Under the pieces are notes generated by a model. It was not told the DNA's origin, ran no database searches, and worked only from the letters and a program-made list of their open reading frames with translations. A stretch of DNA of 64,000 nt, taken from contig NZ_CP146373.1 in NCBI RefSeq assembly GCF_037055325.1, positions 1,240,001 to 1,304,000 on the forward strand, written 5' to 3'. Origin of the DNA: Arachnia propionica. GTDB taxonomy: Bacteria; Actinomycetota; Actinomycetes; Propionibacteriales; Propionibacteriaceae. Below, in pieces: positions 34,778 through 45,750 of this stretch. Both the position numbers and the translations under genes were made by a program. Position 1 is the stretch's first letter. Each line of letters opens with the position of its first letter.

Positions 34778-35836
34778 GTGCGACCCACCGCTGACCGGAC
34801 CACGTCCCCCCGCACGGAACTGCCGTCCCCGATCCGCCCGGGGATCCTGCGCTCCCTGGCACCCGTGCTGGCAGTCCTGATCCTCCTCGTGCTGATCACC
34901 GAGAGTCTCGCCCTGGGATCGCGGACTCTCAGCCCGCAAGAGGTCTGGCAGGGACTCCTGGCGCACGACAACTCAGTGGCCAGCAAGGTGGTGTGGGAGC
35001 TGCGCATCCACCGCACCATCCTCGCGATCGTGGTGGGCGCAGCTCTGGCCGTCGCGGGCGTCGTCATGCAGGCCCTCGCCCGCAACCCCCTGGCGGAGCC
35101 CGGAATCCTCGGGGTCAACGCGGGAGCATCCCTAGCGGTTGTCGCAGCCATCGGAGGCCTCGGGTTCACATCCGTGAACCAATACCTGCCCTTCGCGTTC
35201 GCCGGCGCGGCGGCGGCCGCGGTGCTCGTCCACATGATGTCGCGGCGCTCCGCCGACGCCGGACCCGCCCGTCTGGTGCTGGCCGGTGTCGCGCTGGGCG
35301 CCAGTCTCTCGTCGATCACCGGCACCATCACGATGTACAACAGCAAGATCTTCGACTCCTACCGCTTCTGGGTGGTGGGGTCACTCGAGAACCGGAAACT
35401 GGAGGTCCTGCTCTGGGTAACCCCGTTCCTGGTGGTGGGTCTGTTGCTGGCCCTGGCATCCGCACACAGCCTCAACGCGCTGGCTCTCGGGGACGAACAG
35501 GCCACGGCACTCGGGGTGAACATCGCGGTGGTGCGGGGCGGGGCGTTCATCGCGATCACCCTGCTGTGCGGGGCGGCCACGGCCGCCGTCGGCCCGATCT
35601 CCTTCATCGGTCTGGTCATTCCCCACGTGGCCCGCCTGCTGGTGGGGGCCGATCAAAAACGTCTGCTGGCGTGGTCGATCACGGCGGGTGCGGGGCTCCT
35701 GCTGGCGGCCGACGTAGTGGGACGGCTCCTGATCCGCCCCACCGAGCTGGAGGCGGGGATCGTGACCGCTTTCATCGGCGCACCCGTACTGCTGGTGCTG
35801 GCCGTGACGAACCGGACGAACAGGAGGAGAGCATGA
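34778..35836 (+). CDS. Siderophore ABC transporter permease 1 (FecCD family)
   Basis: This 352-residue FecCD permease starts at a GTG at 34778. It shows TESLALGSRTLSPQEVWQG-like N-terminal sequence, VMQALARNPLAEPGILGVNAG, GSLENRKLEVLLW and GPISFIGLVIPHVARLLVG. About nine to ten membrane helices. Its stop overlaps the second permease ATG (ATGA). Confidence 0.9.
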   Translation: MRPTADRTTSPRTELPSPIRPGILRSLAPVLAVLILLVLITESLALGSRTLSPQEVWQGLLAHDNSVASKVVWELRIHRTILAIVVGAALAVAGVVMQALARNPLAEPGILGVNAGASLAVVAAIGGLGFTSVNQYLPFAFAGAAAAAVLVHMMSRRSADAGPARLVLAGVALGASLSSITGTITMYNSKIFDSYRFWVVGSLENRKLEVLLWVTPFLVVGLLLALASAHSLNALALGDEQATALGVNIAVVRGGAFIAITLLCGAATAAVGPISFIGLVIPHVARLLVGADQKRLLAWSITAGAGLLLAADVVGRLLIRPTELEAGIVTAFIGAPVLLVLAVTNRTNRRRA

Positions 35837-36909
35837 TTCCGGAATCGGTTCGCACCCTGGGCACCCCAGCCGGCCATCGTCGGATCTCCTTCGGACACCG
35901 GTCGCGTTTCAGTTTCCTGACGCACTGGCGGTCACTGGTGGTGGTCGGTATCGCGTTGCTGGTCATCCTGTTAGGTTCGGTGGCGTCGCTGACGACGGGG
36001 ACCTACCCGGTATCCCTCGACATGCTCCTGGAGGTGTTCCAGGGCAGGGGTGAGGATCTGACCCCCTTCATCGTTCTCGAACAGCGGCTACCACGGGTGA
36101 CGGGGGCCGTAGTCATCAGCGGCATGCTCGGAATGTCGGGCGCGATCTTCCAGAGCGTCTCCCGCAACCCGCTGGGCAGCCCCGACATCGTCGGTTTCAC
36201 ACGGGGCGCGACGACGGGCGGCCTGTTCGCCATCCTGGTGTTCGCCTCCTCCAGTGCTCTGGTCACCGGAGCCGGTGCGATCGTAGGCGGCGCCGCCACA
36301 GCAGCGGTGGTCGTGCTGCTGACCATGCGACGTGGGGTCGGTGGGGACACCCTCGTGCTGACCGGTATCGCTCTGGGACAGATGCTCGCCTCCCTCAACG
36401 ACTACCTGCTGGCAGCAACCGACATCGAGTCGGCCGAGGCAGCCAAGACCTGGCAGCACGGCAGCCTCAACGGCATCACGTGGGCAACCGTCACCCCTCT
36501 GCTGGTTACTGCGATCCTGCTGCTCCCGGTCGGGATGTGGCTGGCCGGGCCCGGCAGGATCCTCGAGATGGGCGACGACGCGGCCTCGGGGCTCGGTCTC
36601 AGGGTTCGCCGGACCCGCTCCGTGATGATCGGCTACGGCGTGGTCCTGGCAGCGGTGTGCGTGGCCGCGGCCGGCCCGATCGGTTTCCTGGCCCTGGCCG
36701 CTCCCCAGCTGGCGGGCCGGTTGTCGCGCTCGGCGGGGATCAATCTCCTGCCGACGTTCATGGTGGGCGCGGCCCTGCTGGTCCTGGCCGATTTCACTGC
36801 GGGGAGGCTGCTCAGTCCTTTCCAGATCCCCGTCGGACTAATCAGCTCGGCCCTCGGCGGGCTCTACCTGATGTGGTTGCTGGGAATGGGGGGCCGGCAT
36901 CGCACGTGA
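35833..36909 (+). CDS. Siderophore ABC transporter permease 2 (FecCD family)
   Basis: This 358-residue FecCD permease has AIFQSVSRNPLGSPDIVGFT, WQHGSLNGITWATV and GPIGFLALAAPQLAGRLSR, the second half of a FepD/FepG-type pair. The N-terminal 40 residues are basic and cytoplasmic. With the ATPase and lipoprotein on the other strand it forms a complete four-part ferric-siderophore importer. Confidence 0.9.
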   Translation: MIPESVRTLGTPAGHRRISFGHRSRFSFLTHWRSLVVVGIALLVILLGSVASLTTGTYPVSLDMLLEVFQGRGEDLTPFIVLEQRLPRVTGAVVISGMLGMSGAIFQSVSRNPLGSPDIVGFTRGATTGGLFAILVFASSSALVTGAGAIVGGAATAAVVVLLTMRRGVGGDTLVLTGIALGQMLASLNDYLLAATDIESAEAAKTWQHGSLNGITWATVTPLLVTAILLLPVGMWLAGPGRILEMGDDAASGLGLRVRRTRSVMIGYGVVLAAVCVAAAGPIGFLALAAPQLAGRLSRSAGINLLPTFMVGAALLVLADFTAGRLLSPFQIPVGLISSALGGLYLMWLLGMGGRHRT

Positions 36910-36983
36910 AAGGTTCGAGGACAACGATCGCCCGCTTCTCTTCTCGCGTTCATTGCCTGCCCTCGCCCCGTGCCGAGAAAGGT

Positions 36984-37011
36984 TTGCAACCGGTCGGAGA
37001 GGGTCGATACT
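36984..37011 (+). promoter_or_regulatory. Candidate promoter of the mevalonate operon
   Basis: TTGCAA at 36984-36989 and GATACT at 37006-37011 form a -35/-10 pair with 16 bases between. It is 118 bases before the first gene of the mevalonate operon. Confidence 0.4.
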
Positions 37012-37128
37012 GTTTTTCCGCCCCGCCTCCGATCCCGAGAAACACAAGGGCCGTCAGCAGCGCGGAGCGACGCATCGGGACTCCCGGGCCGTTTCCCGCG
37101 CACCTGGGTCACAGGCAAGGAAAGAAAT

Positions 37129-38087
37129 TTGGAAAGGCACTCCCCCGCCCGCGTGGGCCGCGGGCGCACCTGGGCGAAGGCCATCCTCCTGGGCGAACAC
37201 TCTGTCGTGTACGGGCATCCCGCCGTAGCCGTGCCGCTGCACGACCTGCCGATGCACGCAACAGCAACGCCCGTTCCCGGCCCCTCGTGGCTGGACAGTC
37301 TCGGCCACCGAGGCCCCATGGACCAGGCCGACCCACGGTTCGCCTGCGTCGTGAGGGCCTTCGAAGCAGCCCGGGAATTCTCGGGATGCCCCACACAGTC
37401 CTTCGAGATCACCACACGCAGCGACATCCCCCACGAAGGCGGCCTGGGTTCCTCCGCAGCCGCGGCGGGCGCGATCATTCGTGCCGTCCTGCACGCCTGT
37501 CGGCGCGACGCCTCCACCGACGAGCTGTTCACACTGACGCAGCTGGCCGAGCAAGTGGCGCACGGAAAACCGTCCGGGCTGGATGCGGCGACAACCAGTT
37601 CTCCCCACCCCATACGTTTCCAGGGTGGTCGAATGCACCCCCTCACCCAGCGCATCGAACAAGCACACCTGGTCATCGCAGATTCGGGCATCCACGGCAG
37701 CACCCGTCAGGCCGTCGGTGGCCTGCGAGCACGCTATGAGGAGAACACCAGAACCATCGGGCCGCTCATCGACGAACTCGGCGTGCTCGCGCAGACGGCT
37801 GTGACCGCCCTGGGTGACGGTGATGCTCCCGCTCTCGGTGCGGCCATGGACCGGGCACACACGGTGCTGGCGAAACTCGACCTGAGCCTGCCGATCCTGG
37901 ATGAGCTCACCGCCTCGGCCCGCCGGGCGGGGGCGCTGGGCGCCAAACTCACTGGCGGTGGACTTGGTGGGTGCGTGATCGCCCTGGCTGATGGCGCACA
38001 GGCCGCGGATCGCGTCCGTGCCGCCCTGGAGCACTCGGGCGCATCTGCGACATGGATTCACAGGATGCCCGTCAGCGAGGTAAACGA

Positions 38088-38091
<4 letters not shown>
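37129..38091 (+). CDS. mvaK1: Mevalonate kinase
   Basis: Phosphorylates mevalonate. The 320-residue GHMP kinase has ILLGEHSVVYGHPAVAVPL, the GLGSSAAAAGAI ATP loop, and LTGGGLGGCVIAL in the third motif. Its length is typical. The start is a TTG at 37129 with AGGAAAG just upstream; a GTG at 37153 (VGRGRTWAKA) would match the family's N-terminus more closely. It leads an overlapping four-gene operon. Confidence 0.9.
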
Positions 38092-39067
<976 letters not shown>

Positions 39068-39071
<4 letters not shown>

Positions 39072-40162
39072 TCTCGGTGAGTGCGCCCGGAAAGCTCTAC
39101 ATAGCCGGCGAGTACGCCGTAGTCGAGCCCGGCCACCACGCGGTGCTGGTCGCGATCGATCGCTTCATCACCGTCCGCGTCACGCTCGCTGAGCACGCGG
39201 GCCGCATCATCTCCGATCTGTACGCGGCGCGCTCCTTGACGTGGCATCGACGTCTCGAGGACGACGTGTTGGAGGTCGAGGAACAGTTCGACGACTACGT
39301 GGTCTCGGCCATCCGCGTTGTCGAGCAGATGGTGCGCGAAGCGGGCGGCACGATGCAGTTTTTCGACCTGGAGGTCTCCAGCGAGCTGGGCGACGACAAC
39401 GGACGCAAGCTCGGCCTGGGCTCCTCCTCGGCGGTGACTGTGGCGACGGTACGGGCCGTGGCTGGTTTCTACGGCCTTCCCCTGGACGACTTGGCCGTGT
39501 ACAAACTGGCCCTGCTGGCCAGCTATGCCGTGCAGCCCATCGGCTCCGGCGGCGACATCGCCGCCAGCACGTTCACCGGATGGGTTGGCTACACCTCCCC
39601 TGACCGCGACTGGCTACGCGAGGAAACCGAGAAAAAGAATGCGCCAGACGGCCTGACTCGGCTGGTGACCAGGCAGTGGCCGCTGCTGGAGATCCGTCGC
39701 CTACCAGCCCCTGACCTAAGGCTTCGCGTGGGATGGACCGGCGCCCCTGCGTCCACCCCCGGCCTGGTCGCGAACGTCCAGGCGGGTGCACACAGGAGCG
39801 ACGACGCAGCCTACGCGGCTTTCCTGCGCGGCAGTGAGGACTGTCTGGATCATCTGATGTGTGCCTTTGAGGACAACGACCCGACCGGATTCATGCACCA
39901 GATCGAGGAGAACCGGCGGCTTCTCCTCGATCTCAGCCGCACCAGCGGGATCACCATCGAAACCCTTCAGTTGCGGCGCCTCGTGGAGATCGCCCAGGAA
40001 CACGGGGCTGTGGCCAAGAGTTCCGGCGCCGGGGGCGGGGACTGCGGAATCGCTTTGTGCTCGCCCGAAACGAACACTGCCGCCCTGTGCGCCGCCTGGG
40101 AGCAAGCAGGCATCCAGGCCCTCGATCTGTCAGTCCATGTCTACCCCGAGGTCACCCCATGA
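39068..40162 (+). CDS. mvaK2: Phosphomevalonate kinase
   Basis: Makes diphosphomevalonate from phosphomevalonate. The 364-residue GHMP kinase has VSAPGKLYIAGEYAVVEPG, KLGLGSSSAVTVATVRAV, QPIGSGGDIAASTF and KSSGAGGGDCGIALC. Gene order mvaK1-mvaD-mvaK2-fni is the one seen in actinobacterial mevalonate clusters. Confidence 0.93.
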
Positions 40163-41247
40163 TCACCGATCACGACACCCCGGAACACGCTTCCCGGAAA
40201 GACGAGCACCTTCACCTGGCCGTTCGCCTGCACGACAGGGACCGGCCCAACGCCTTCGACGACGTCTCCTTCATCCACCACGCCCTGCCCGGCACCTCCG
40301 TCGATTCGACCGATCCGAGCACCACGGTGTTCGGTGTCCGCTGGGATGTCCCTTTCTACATCAATGCGATGACCGGTGGTACCCGGGCTACGACGAAGGT
40401 CAACGCCAGCCTGGCCGGGGCCGCCGCCGACGCAGGAGTGGCGATTGCCTGCGGCTCGCAGCACATCGCCTTGCGGGATCCCGGGCGCGCGGAAGGTTTC
40501 CGCATCATCCGCCGTGAGGCCCCACGCGCATTCGTGCTGGCCAATGTCGGCCCGACGGTCACCCCGGAGGATGCGGTGCGTGCCGTCGAGATGCTCGAGG
40601 CCAATGCCCTGCAGATCCATCTCAATGTGGCTCAGGAACTGGTCATGCCTGAGGGGGATCAGGATTTCCGTGACTGGCCCGAACGGATCGCGGCCATCGT
40701 CGCGGCGGTGCCCGTTCCCGTCGTCGCCAAAGAGGTGGGGTTCGGTCTTTCCCGCCACACAATGACGATGCTGGAGCGCACAGGCGTCGCTGCCGTCGAC
40801 GTGGCGGGTGCAGGCGGCACGGACTTCATCGCCATCGAGAACGAGCGGCGCCCCCGCCGGGACTACTCGTACCTGACCGGCTGGGGACAGTCGGCGGTGT
40901 TATGTCTGCTGGATGCGCTGTGGAGGGATGAACCCACCAGTCTGCCGGTGCTCGCCTCCGGGGGGGTGCGCACTCCGCTGGACGTCGTGCGTTGCCTCGC
41001 ACTGGGGGCGCGCGCCGTCGGCGTCTCGGGTCATTTCCTGCGCACCCTGGTCACAAAAGGGCCGGATGATCTTCGGGTCGAGCTCACCACCTGGATCGAC
41101 CACGTGCGCACGCTCATGACCCTGCTGGGAGCAGTCGAAGTCGATCAGCTGCGCACAACGGACCTGCTGGTGACAGGAGAAACCGCCGAGCGAGCGCGCC
41201 TGCTGGGCGTTGATCTGACGCAGCTCACCCACCGTTCACGACACTGA
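40159..41247 (+). CDS. fni: Type 2 isopentenyl-diphosphate delta-isomerase (FMN-dependent)
   Basis: Interconverts IPP and DMAPP with reduced FMN. The 362-residue TIM barrel has SRKDEHLHLAV, the INAMTGGT flavin loop, LQIHLNVAQELVMPEGDQDF and GGTDFIAIE. It is the last gene of the operon; HMG-CoA synthase and reductase are not found between it and the convergent permease. Confidence 0.93.
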   Translation: MITDHDTPEHASRKDEHLHLAVRLHDRDRPNAFDDVSFIHHALPGTSVDSTDPSTTVFGVRWDVPFYINAMTGGTRATTKVNASLAGAAADAGVAIACGSQHIALRDPGRAEGFRIIRREAPRAFVLANVGPTVTPEDAVRAVEMLEANALQIHLNVAQELVMPEGDQDFRDWPERIAAIVAAVPVPVVAKEVGFGLSRHTMTMLERTGVAAVDVAGAGGTDFIAIENERRPRRDYSYLTGWGQSAVLCLLDALWRDEPTSLPVLASGGVRTPLDVVRCLALGARAVGVSGHFLRTLVTKGPDDLRVELTTWIDHVRTLMTLLGAVEVDQLRTTDLLVTGETAERARLLGVDLTQLTHRSRH

Positions 41248-41286
41248 GCCTCAGCCGGAACCGCCCTGCGCCCGCCCCCACACCAC

Positions 41287-41337
41287 GGTTTCGACACGAG
41301 CCGCTCCTTCGTCGCAGCCCGTCCCAACCGGTTTCAT
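41287..41337. repeat. GGTTTCGACAC intergenic element, copy 2
   Basis: Starts with GGTTTCGACAC at 41287-41297, shares a CCGCT-rich middle with the copy at 29124, and ends in CAACCGGTTTC. It lies between the convergent mevalonate operon and the tctA gene, so a terminator role is also possible. Confidence 0.45.
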
Positions 41338-41353
41338 GGAGATCTGATCCAGT

Positions 41354-42715
41354 TCACGCGAGGGCGGCCAGGGCGCTGACGATTCCGGGAGCCGCATAGA
41401 GCGTCATGAACTGCACGCCATAGGACACGCCGAGCCGATTGAGCGCCCCACACACCACACCGACGAGCAGAACCCCGAACATGTTCGGGACGCCAGCGTC
41501 GATGTAGGCCAGCAGCAGGATGAAGACCATGAACAGCGTCAGGACCGCCTCGTGCGGGATGCGTCGCATGACGAAGTAGGTGATCTGCGATGACCAGCGG
41601 ACCGCGATCACATAGGTGATCACGACCGATATCAGCGCGCCCACGGCGACTGCGATGACGAATCCGGGCAGCTGCAACCGGTGGTGAAGATTGTTGTCCA
41701 GATCGTGGATCGGGGGCGCGTTGAACAACGGGCCCGCAGGTCCCGCAGACACCCCGGAGACAGGGATACCGAGGGCCACGAGCGGAATGATGACGCCGGC
41801 AAGATAGGTGGAGTGCGTCAATGAGCTCATCACGGTCACTGCGCGTTGCGCGCGACGCACAGGGTCCTTCTGACGAGCCACCGATGCCTCGCCGAGCAGG
41901 AAAGTCAGACCGACGGGGCTGAGCACGAACAGTGGCGTCGAGAGGGCAGCCATGAGGGTGCTCCACCTGCCCTCGGAACGAGAGATCATGCGGCCCGGCA
42001 TCAGTGCCTGCGACTCGAACCCGGAGCGCAGGAGGGTCGTCCTGGTCCTGCTTCCGTGCGGCAGCGCCGCGCGGCGTTTGGCATTGAGCAGCTCGAGCAG
42101 GGTGATGAGCATGGGCCCCACCGTGATCCCGAGAAAGAAGGAAATGTTGACGTTGCTCTTCTCGCCGATGATGTTGGCCGAGCGATACAGCGTGGGGAGT
42201 GCCTGGAACATGAGGGCCAGCGGAATGATCGCCACCAGAGCGAGGATCCGGTTGGTACCGAGCAGCGCCAACAGCACCGTTCCTGCAGCGAGTATCACCG
42301 GGGTCTGGGCCTTGATGGGGTCGGCTATGGGCGCCAGCAGCCCCGCCAGAATGAAGCTGAGGGGAATGGAGACCACGGTTCCGATGGCGGAGCCCACCGC
42401 CATTTTCCGGATCGTGTCGGATGCCAGGCCCTTGTCGCGCAGGAAAACAGAATGTTCCATCAGCGGGGCCGACATCACCCCACCCGGCAGGCCGACCAGC
42501 GCGGTGGGAATGCCGTTCATCAGGTTGAGCGTCACCACCGCAGAAACGAAGAAGGCGAGTACCACTTCCGGCGGGGCGCCAGACAACACGACAGCCAGGG
42601 TGATGGGCGCAAGGACGCTCGTCTCGTCGGTTCCGGGAATGAAACCGATGAAGGTGTAGATCACGACGGCACCAAGCACCGCCAGCAGCATCATGCCGAT
42701 GAGATCCGGGGTCAC
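41354..42715 (-). CDS. tctA: TctA-type tripartite tricarboxylate transporter large permease
   Basis: This 453-residue membrane protein has about eleven helices and the family features GFIPGTDETSVLAPITLAV, NGIPTALVGLPGGVMSAPL, LAPIADPIKAQTPVILAAG and GVPNMFGVLLVGVVC. Family members take up tricarboxylates or other organic acids with a solute-binding protein. Its start overlaps the small upstream protein by four bases. No TctC-type binding protein is in the neighbourhood. Confidence 0.85.
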   Translation of the reverse strand: MTPDLIGMMLLAVLGAVVIYTFIGFIPGTDETSVLAPITLAVVLSGAPPEVVLAFFVSAVVTLNLMNGIPTALVGLPGGVMSAPLMEHSVFLRDKGLASDTIRKMAVGSAIGTVVSIPLSFILAGLLAPIADPIKAQTPVILAAGTVLLALLGTNRILALVAIIPLALMFQALPTLYRSANIIGEKSNVNISFFLGITVGPMLITLLELLNAKRRAALPHGSRTRTTLLRSGFESQALMPGRMISRSEGRWSTLMAALSTPLFVLSPVGLTFLLGEASVARQKDPVRRAQRAVTVMSSLTHSTYLAGVIIPLVALGIPVSGVSAGPAGPLFNAPPIHDLDNNLHHRLQLPGFVIAVAVGALISVVITYVIAVRWSSQITYFVMRRIPHEAVLTLFMVFILLLAYIDAGVPNMFGVLLVGVVCGALNRLGVSYGVQFMTLYAAPGIVSALAALA

Positions 42716-43002
42716 TTAGCACCGTCCTCGCCAGTGTCGACGGAGACCATCTCATCGACGATCGCAACCTCCCGTTTGGGGGTCACGAGGAAACAGTTCA
42801 CAGCGAAACCGATGACCGATGCCCCCAATCCCCAGTAGAGCGTCTGCCCACCGGCGCTCGAGGCAACCAGAACCGCCGCGACGGCGCAGATCGCGGACAC
42901 CACCAGACAGACAATCAGATCCTTGGGTGAGACGAGATCGTTCCACACCTCGATGTTGCGACCTTCCAGGTCTTCGGGTCCGGCTTCGGGCATATCGCGC
43001 AC
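42712..43002 (-). CDS. Small two-helix membrane protein, likely TctB-like partner
   Basis: This 96-residue protein has two predicted membrane segments (LIVCLVVSAICAVAAVLVA and LYWGLGASVIGFAVNCFLV), flanked by acidic ends. Its position directly before tctA, overlapping by four bases, fits the small permease subunit TctB. Standard TctB is about 150 residues with four helices, so this one is reduced. The function is inferred from context. Confidence 0.6.
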   Translation of the reverse strand: MRDMPEAGPEDLEGRNIEVWNDLVSPKDLIVCLVVSAICAVAAVLVASSAGGQTLYWGLGASVIGFAVNCFLVTPKREVAIVDEMVSVDTGEDGAK

Positions 43003-43096
43003 GGTCGGTCATGGTATTCCAAATCCCTCAAGCCCACCATTCATGGCTCGCCGCGGTTCCATCGGATTGATCGCTTCTCCAAACGACCGGTACACG

Positions 43097-43654
43097 TTAC
43101 GTTTTCTCAGGGAGTAGACGGTCAGCGTCATGGACGAGCCTTTCCAGCACTTCGATCACCTGCAACCTGCGGCTACCCGTCACTGGAGCAAGTCCCAGCA
43201 CGTCGGCCAGCCAAATACCGTCGACGGCGAATCGGACAGCGGCTGCGACCCCTGGAGGGACGCCGTCCCGATCAAGCCGGGCCTGCCAATCGGCATAACG
43301 TTCACGCAGGGACTCCAACGCCTCAGGGCTGACCACGGTCGCAGCGAGCAGCGCTGCCACCGACTTCGTCGCCGGCCCGTCAGGGTGTTCAGCCGAGCGC
43401 AGGTAGGTCTTTGTCGCAGCGCCAGGTTCCTCCCCCGCTGCGGCGATCAGCTCTTCGAAAGCAGAGACATAGCGGGTCACGAGCCCTTCAATGAGAGCCT
43501 TCTTCGATGCGAAGTGGTAGAACAGGCCACCCTTACTGATCCCCGCTTCCCGCGCCACCGATGCAATCGTGAGTGCGTCGCCACCGTCGCGCACAAGAAT
43601 GCGACCAGCCGCATCGAGAATGGCATCACGTGACGCCTGCGCCTTGTCACCCAT
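43097..43654 (-). CDS. TetR-family regulator
   Basis: This 185-residue TetR repressor has an N-terminal HTH (AILDAAGRILVRDGGDALT, IASVAREAGISKGGLFYHF) and a helical ligand domain with WQARLDRDGVP. The perfect palindrome at 43704-43717 separates it from a divergent membrane protein gene, its probable target. Ligand unknown. Confidence 0.88.
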   Translation of the reverse strand: MGDKAQASRDAILDAAGRILVRDGGDALTIASVAREAGISKGGLFYHFASKKALIEGLVTRYVSAFEELIAAAGEEPGAATKTYLRSAEHPDGPATKSVAALLAATVVSPEALESLRERYADWQARLDRDGVPPGVAAAVRFAVDGIWLADVLGLAPVTGSRRLQVIEVLERLVHDADRLLPEKT

Positions 43655-43703
43655 GACTTCCCCTTCCGCCGATGTCCGGTCACGCTACAGCACAAGAGAA
43701 AAA

Positions 43704-43717
43704 ACCGGACGTCCGGT
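43704..43717. promoter_or_regulatory. Perfect palindrome, probable TetR operator
   Basis: ACCGGACGTCCGGT is a 14-base perfect palindrome, 49 bases from the TetR start and 17 bases before the ATG of the divergent membrane protein gene. The position is that expected of an autorepressed operator. Confidence 0.65.
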
Positions 43718-43733
43718 GCAGTATCATGGAAGT

Positions 43734-44171
43734 ATGATCACCATCCCCGAGAGGACCCCCGCCACCGCAGCCCTTCTCGACGCCTACACAAAACACGCCG
43801 CGAAGGGACTCCTCGTCGTCACCGATCTCGGCCTGCTCGCTTACTGGACGTTGACTGCCGCCGGCGTGATCTCGGTGGGTACAGGCAATGTCCTGTTGGC
43901 CTGGAATTGGTCTTTTCTACCCTTGGACCTGGTTGCGGTCACGAAGGGGCTGACATGGTCACTGCTACCCATCAGGCATCGCTGGTCGACGCCGCTGTTC
44001 CTGTGCGCCCTGGCCCTCACCTTCTCAGCGGGCCTGTTGGCCATCAGTTTTTTTGCACTGTGGGGCACATGGGCTCCCTCGTGGTGGCTGGTGAACCTCT
44101 GGCTGACACTTATGCCAGTAGGACTACTCCTCACTTCCACGTTGTGTCGCCACAGGACGGCATCGCCATGA
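43734..44171 (+). CDS. YvaD/DUF5360-like small membrane protein
   Basis: This 145-residue protein has four predicted membrane helices (LLVVTDLGLLAYWTLTAAG, LVAVTKGLTWSLLP, LFLCALALTFSAGLLAI, WWLVNLWLTLMPVGLLL). It resembles the B. subtilis YvaD family, of unknown function, which is often next to a TetR regulator. The ATG at 43734 was taken because it follows the palindrome and a weak GGAAG. Confidence 0.7.
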   Translation: MITIPERTPATAALLDAYTKHAAKGLLVVTDLGLLAYWTLTAAGVISVGTGNVLLAWNWSFLPLDLVAVTKGLTWSLLPIRHRWSTPLFLCALALTFSAGLLAISFFALWGTWAPSWWLVNLWLTLMPVGLLLTSTLCRHRTASP

Positions 44172-44254
44172 CCAAAAGAGGAGCGGCATTGATCAGAAGA
44201 ACACCTCCGGAATAAAGCCAAACGGCTGACGCATCCCCCGAGGCAACCTCAGTA

Positions 44255-44304
44255 CCGCTCCGGACTGGAAGACCTCTAAGCTGTGGAGCGGATCTGAGGC
44301 AACC
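44255..44304. promoter_or_regulatory. Inverted and direct repeats before dsdA
   Basis: CCGCTCC (44255-44261) and GGAGCGG (44285-44291) are inverted arms. GAGGCAACC occurs twice, at 44240-44248 and 44296-44304. The whole lies between the membrane-protein gene and dsdA. It could form a leader hairpin or an operator. Confidence 0.3.
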
Positions 44305-44316
44305 GCAGGAGCAGCC

Positions 44317-45672
44317 ATGACGAGCATCGCCGGAAAGGAACCGTCCGCATGGGAAGCAAAGTTCCCCCTGATCCGGGAGCTCGTCGCATACCAGGAGACG
44401 GCGTGGTTCAACCCCGGAGTCAGATCTGGCAACGCCGCACTGACGGGGCTGGGTCTCACGGTTGCCGACATAGATGACGCGGCGGCCTGCCTGAGGCGCT
44501 TCGCCCCCTACATCGCACAGGTTTTCCCCGAAACCCGGCTTTCTGCAGGAATCATCGAGTCCCCCCTGTACGCGGTTCCGTTCATGCAGGCCGCAATCGA
44601 ACGTCGAGAAGGCATCCAAATACCTGGGAGGCTCTGGGTGAAGATGGATGCCGAGCTGCCGGTCTCCGGTTCGATCAAGGCCCGCGGGGGGATCTACGAG
44701 GTACTGCACCACGCGGAGTGGATCGCCCTCGACGCGGGGCTGATCACCCACGACTCCGATTATCGGGAGCTGGACTCAGCGGAAGCCCGTGAGCTGTTCT
44801 CCGAGCACTCGATAGCGGTCGGTTCCACCGGAAACCTTGGCCTGTCCATCGGGATCATGGGCGCTCGTCTCGGCTTTAAGGTCACCGTTCACATGTCCTC
44901 CGATGCCCGTGCCTGGAAGAAGGAGATGCTTCACAGGCATGGCGTCGAGGTGGTGGAATACGACTCCGACTACTCGGTGGCGGTGTCCACGGGCCGCAAA
45001 CAGGCCAGAGCCGATCCGTCGATGCACTTCGTCGACGACGAGAACTCCACCACCCTGTTTCTCGGATACGCGGTTGCAGGGCGGCGCCTGGCCGGCCAGC
45101 TCCAGGCCCTCGACGTCCCCGTGGACGAAGAGCATCCACTCTTTGTGTACCTGCCGTGCGGGGTGGGCGGTGGCCCCGGGGGAATCACCTTTGGCCTCAA
45201 AACTATCTTCGGCGACGCCGTCCATGCGGTTTTCGCGGAACCAACCCACTCCCCCAGCATGCTGCTCGGTGTACGAACCGGCCTCCACGACGCAGTCTGT
45301 GTGCAGGACTTCGGGATCGACAACGTCACGAATGCGGACGGTCTGGCCGTCGGTCGCCCGTCGGGTTTCGTCGGCAGGTCCTTGGAGCACGCCATCGACG
45401 GCTACTACACAGTCAGCGAGGAAAATCTCTACCGCTATCTCACGCTCCTCCGGGAAACCGAGGGCCTGAAGGTGGAGCCCTCCGCCGTCGCCGGCTTCCT
45501 CGGTCCGCAGCGCGTCCTGGCCGATCCTGCTTATCTGAAACGCACCAAGGTGACGCCGAAAACGCTCACGAACGCGACCCATCTGGCCTGGGCAACGGGC
45601 GGATCGATGGTGCCGTCGAATGAGATGAACGACTATTTCCGCAAGGGGGTCGAACTGCTACTGGAGTTCTGA
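44317..45672 (+). CDS. dsdA: D-serine ammonia-lyase (dehydratase)
   Basis: A PLP enzyme that converts D-serine to pyruvate and ammonia. The 451-residue length matches DsdA. The PLP lysine is Lys121 in [13 protein letters not shown]; the phosphate-binding loop is [14 protein letters not shown], and [16 protein letters not shown] is another family motif. The start has GGAG eight bases upstream. It stands alone with a terminator just after it. Confidence 0.95.
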   Translation: MTSIAGKEPSAWEAKFPLIRELVAYQETAWFNPGVRSGNAALTGLGLTVADIDDAAACLRRFAPYIAQVFPETRLSAGIIESPLYAVPFMQAAIERREGIQIPGRLWVKMDAELPVSGSIKARGGIYEVLHHAEWIALDAGLITHDSDYRELDSAEARELFSEHSIAVGSTGNLGLSIGIMGARLGFKVTVHMSSDARAWKKEMLHRHGVEVVEYDSDYSVAVSTGRKQARADPSMHFVDDENSTTLFLGYAVAGRRLAGQLQALDVPVDEEHPLFVYLPCGVGGGPGGITFGLKTIFGDAVHAVFAEPTHSPSMLLGVRTGLHDAVCVQDFGIDNVTNADGLAVGRPSGFVGRSLEHAIDGYYTVSEENLYRYLTLLRETEGLKVEPSAVAGFLGPQRVLADPAYLKRTKVTPKTLTNATHLAWATGGSMVPSNEMNDYFRKGVELLLEF

Positions 45673-45699
45673 GAGGATCACCAGGAATTCAGGACATGA

Positions 45700-45738
45700 T
45701 AAGGCCTCCGGGGCCGTTGAGGTTCCCCGGAGGCCTTA
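45700..45738. terminator. Strong bidirectional hairpin between dsdA and csbD
   Basis: TAAGGCCTCCGGGG at 45700-45713 pairs perfectly with CCCCGGAGGCCTTA at 45725-45738 around an 11-base loop. It lies between the convergent stops of dsdA and the CsbD gene. Confidence 0.85.
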
Positions 45739-45750
45739 CACATATCAGGC

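Noticed and set aside
45700-45738. CRISPR or transposon-end interpretation of the perfect 14-base repeat after dsdA
   Set aside because: It is a single hairpin between convergent genes with a short loop, which fits a bidirectional terminator. No spacer series, transposase or target duplication is present.
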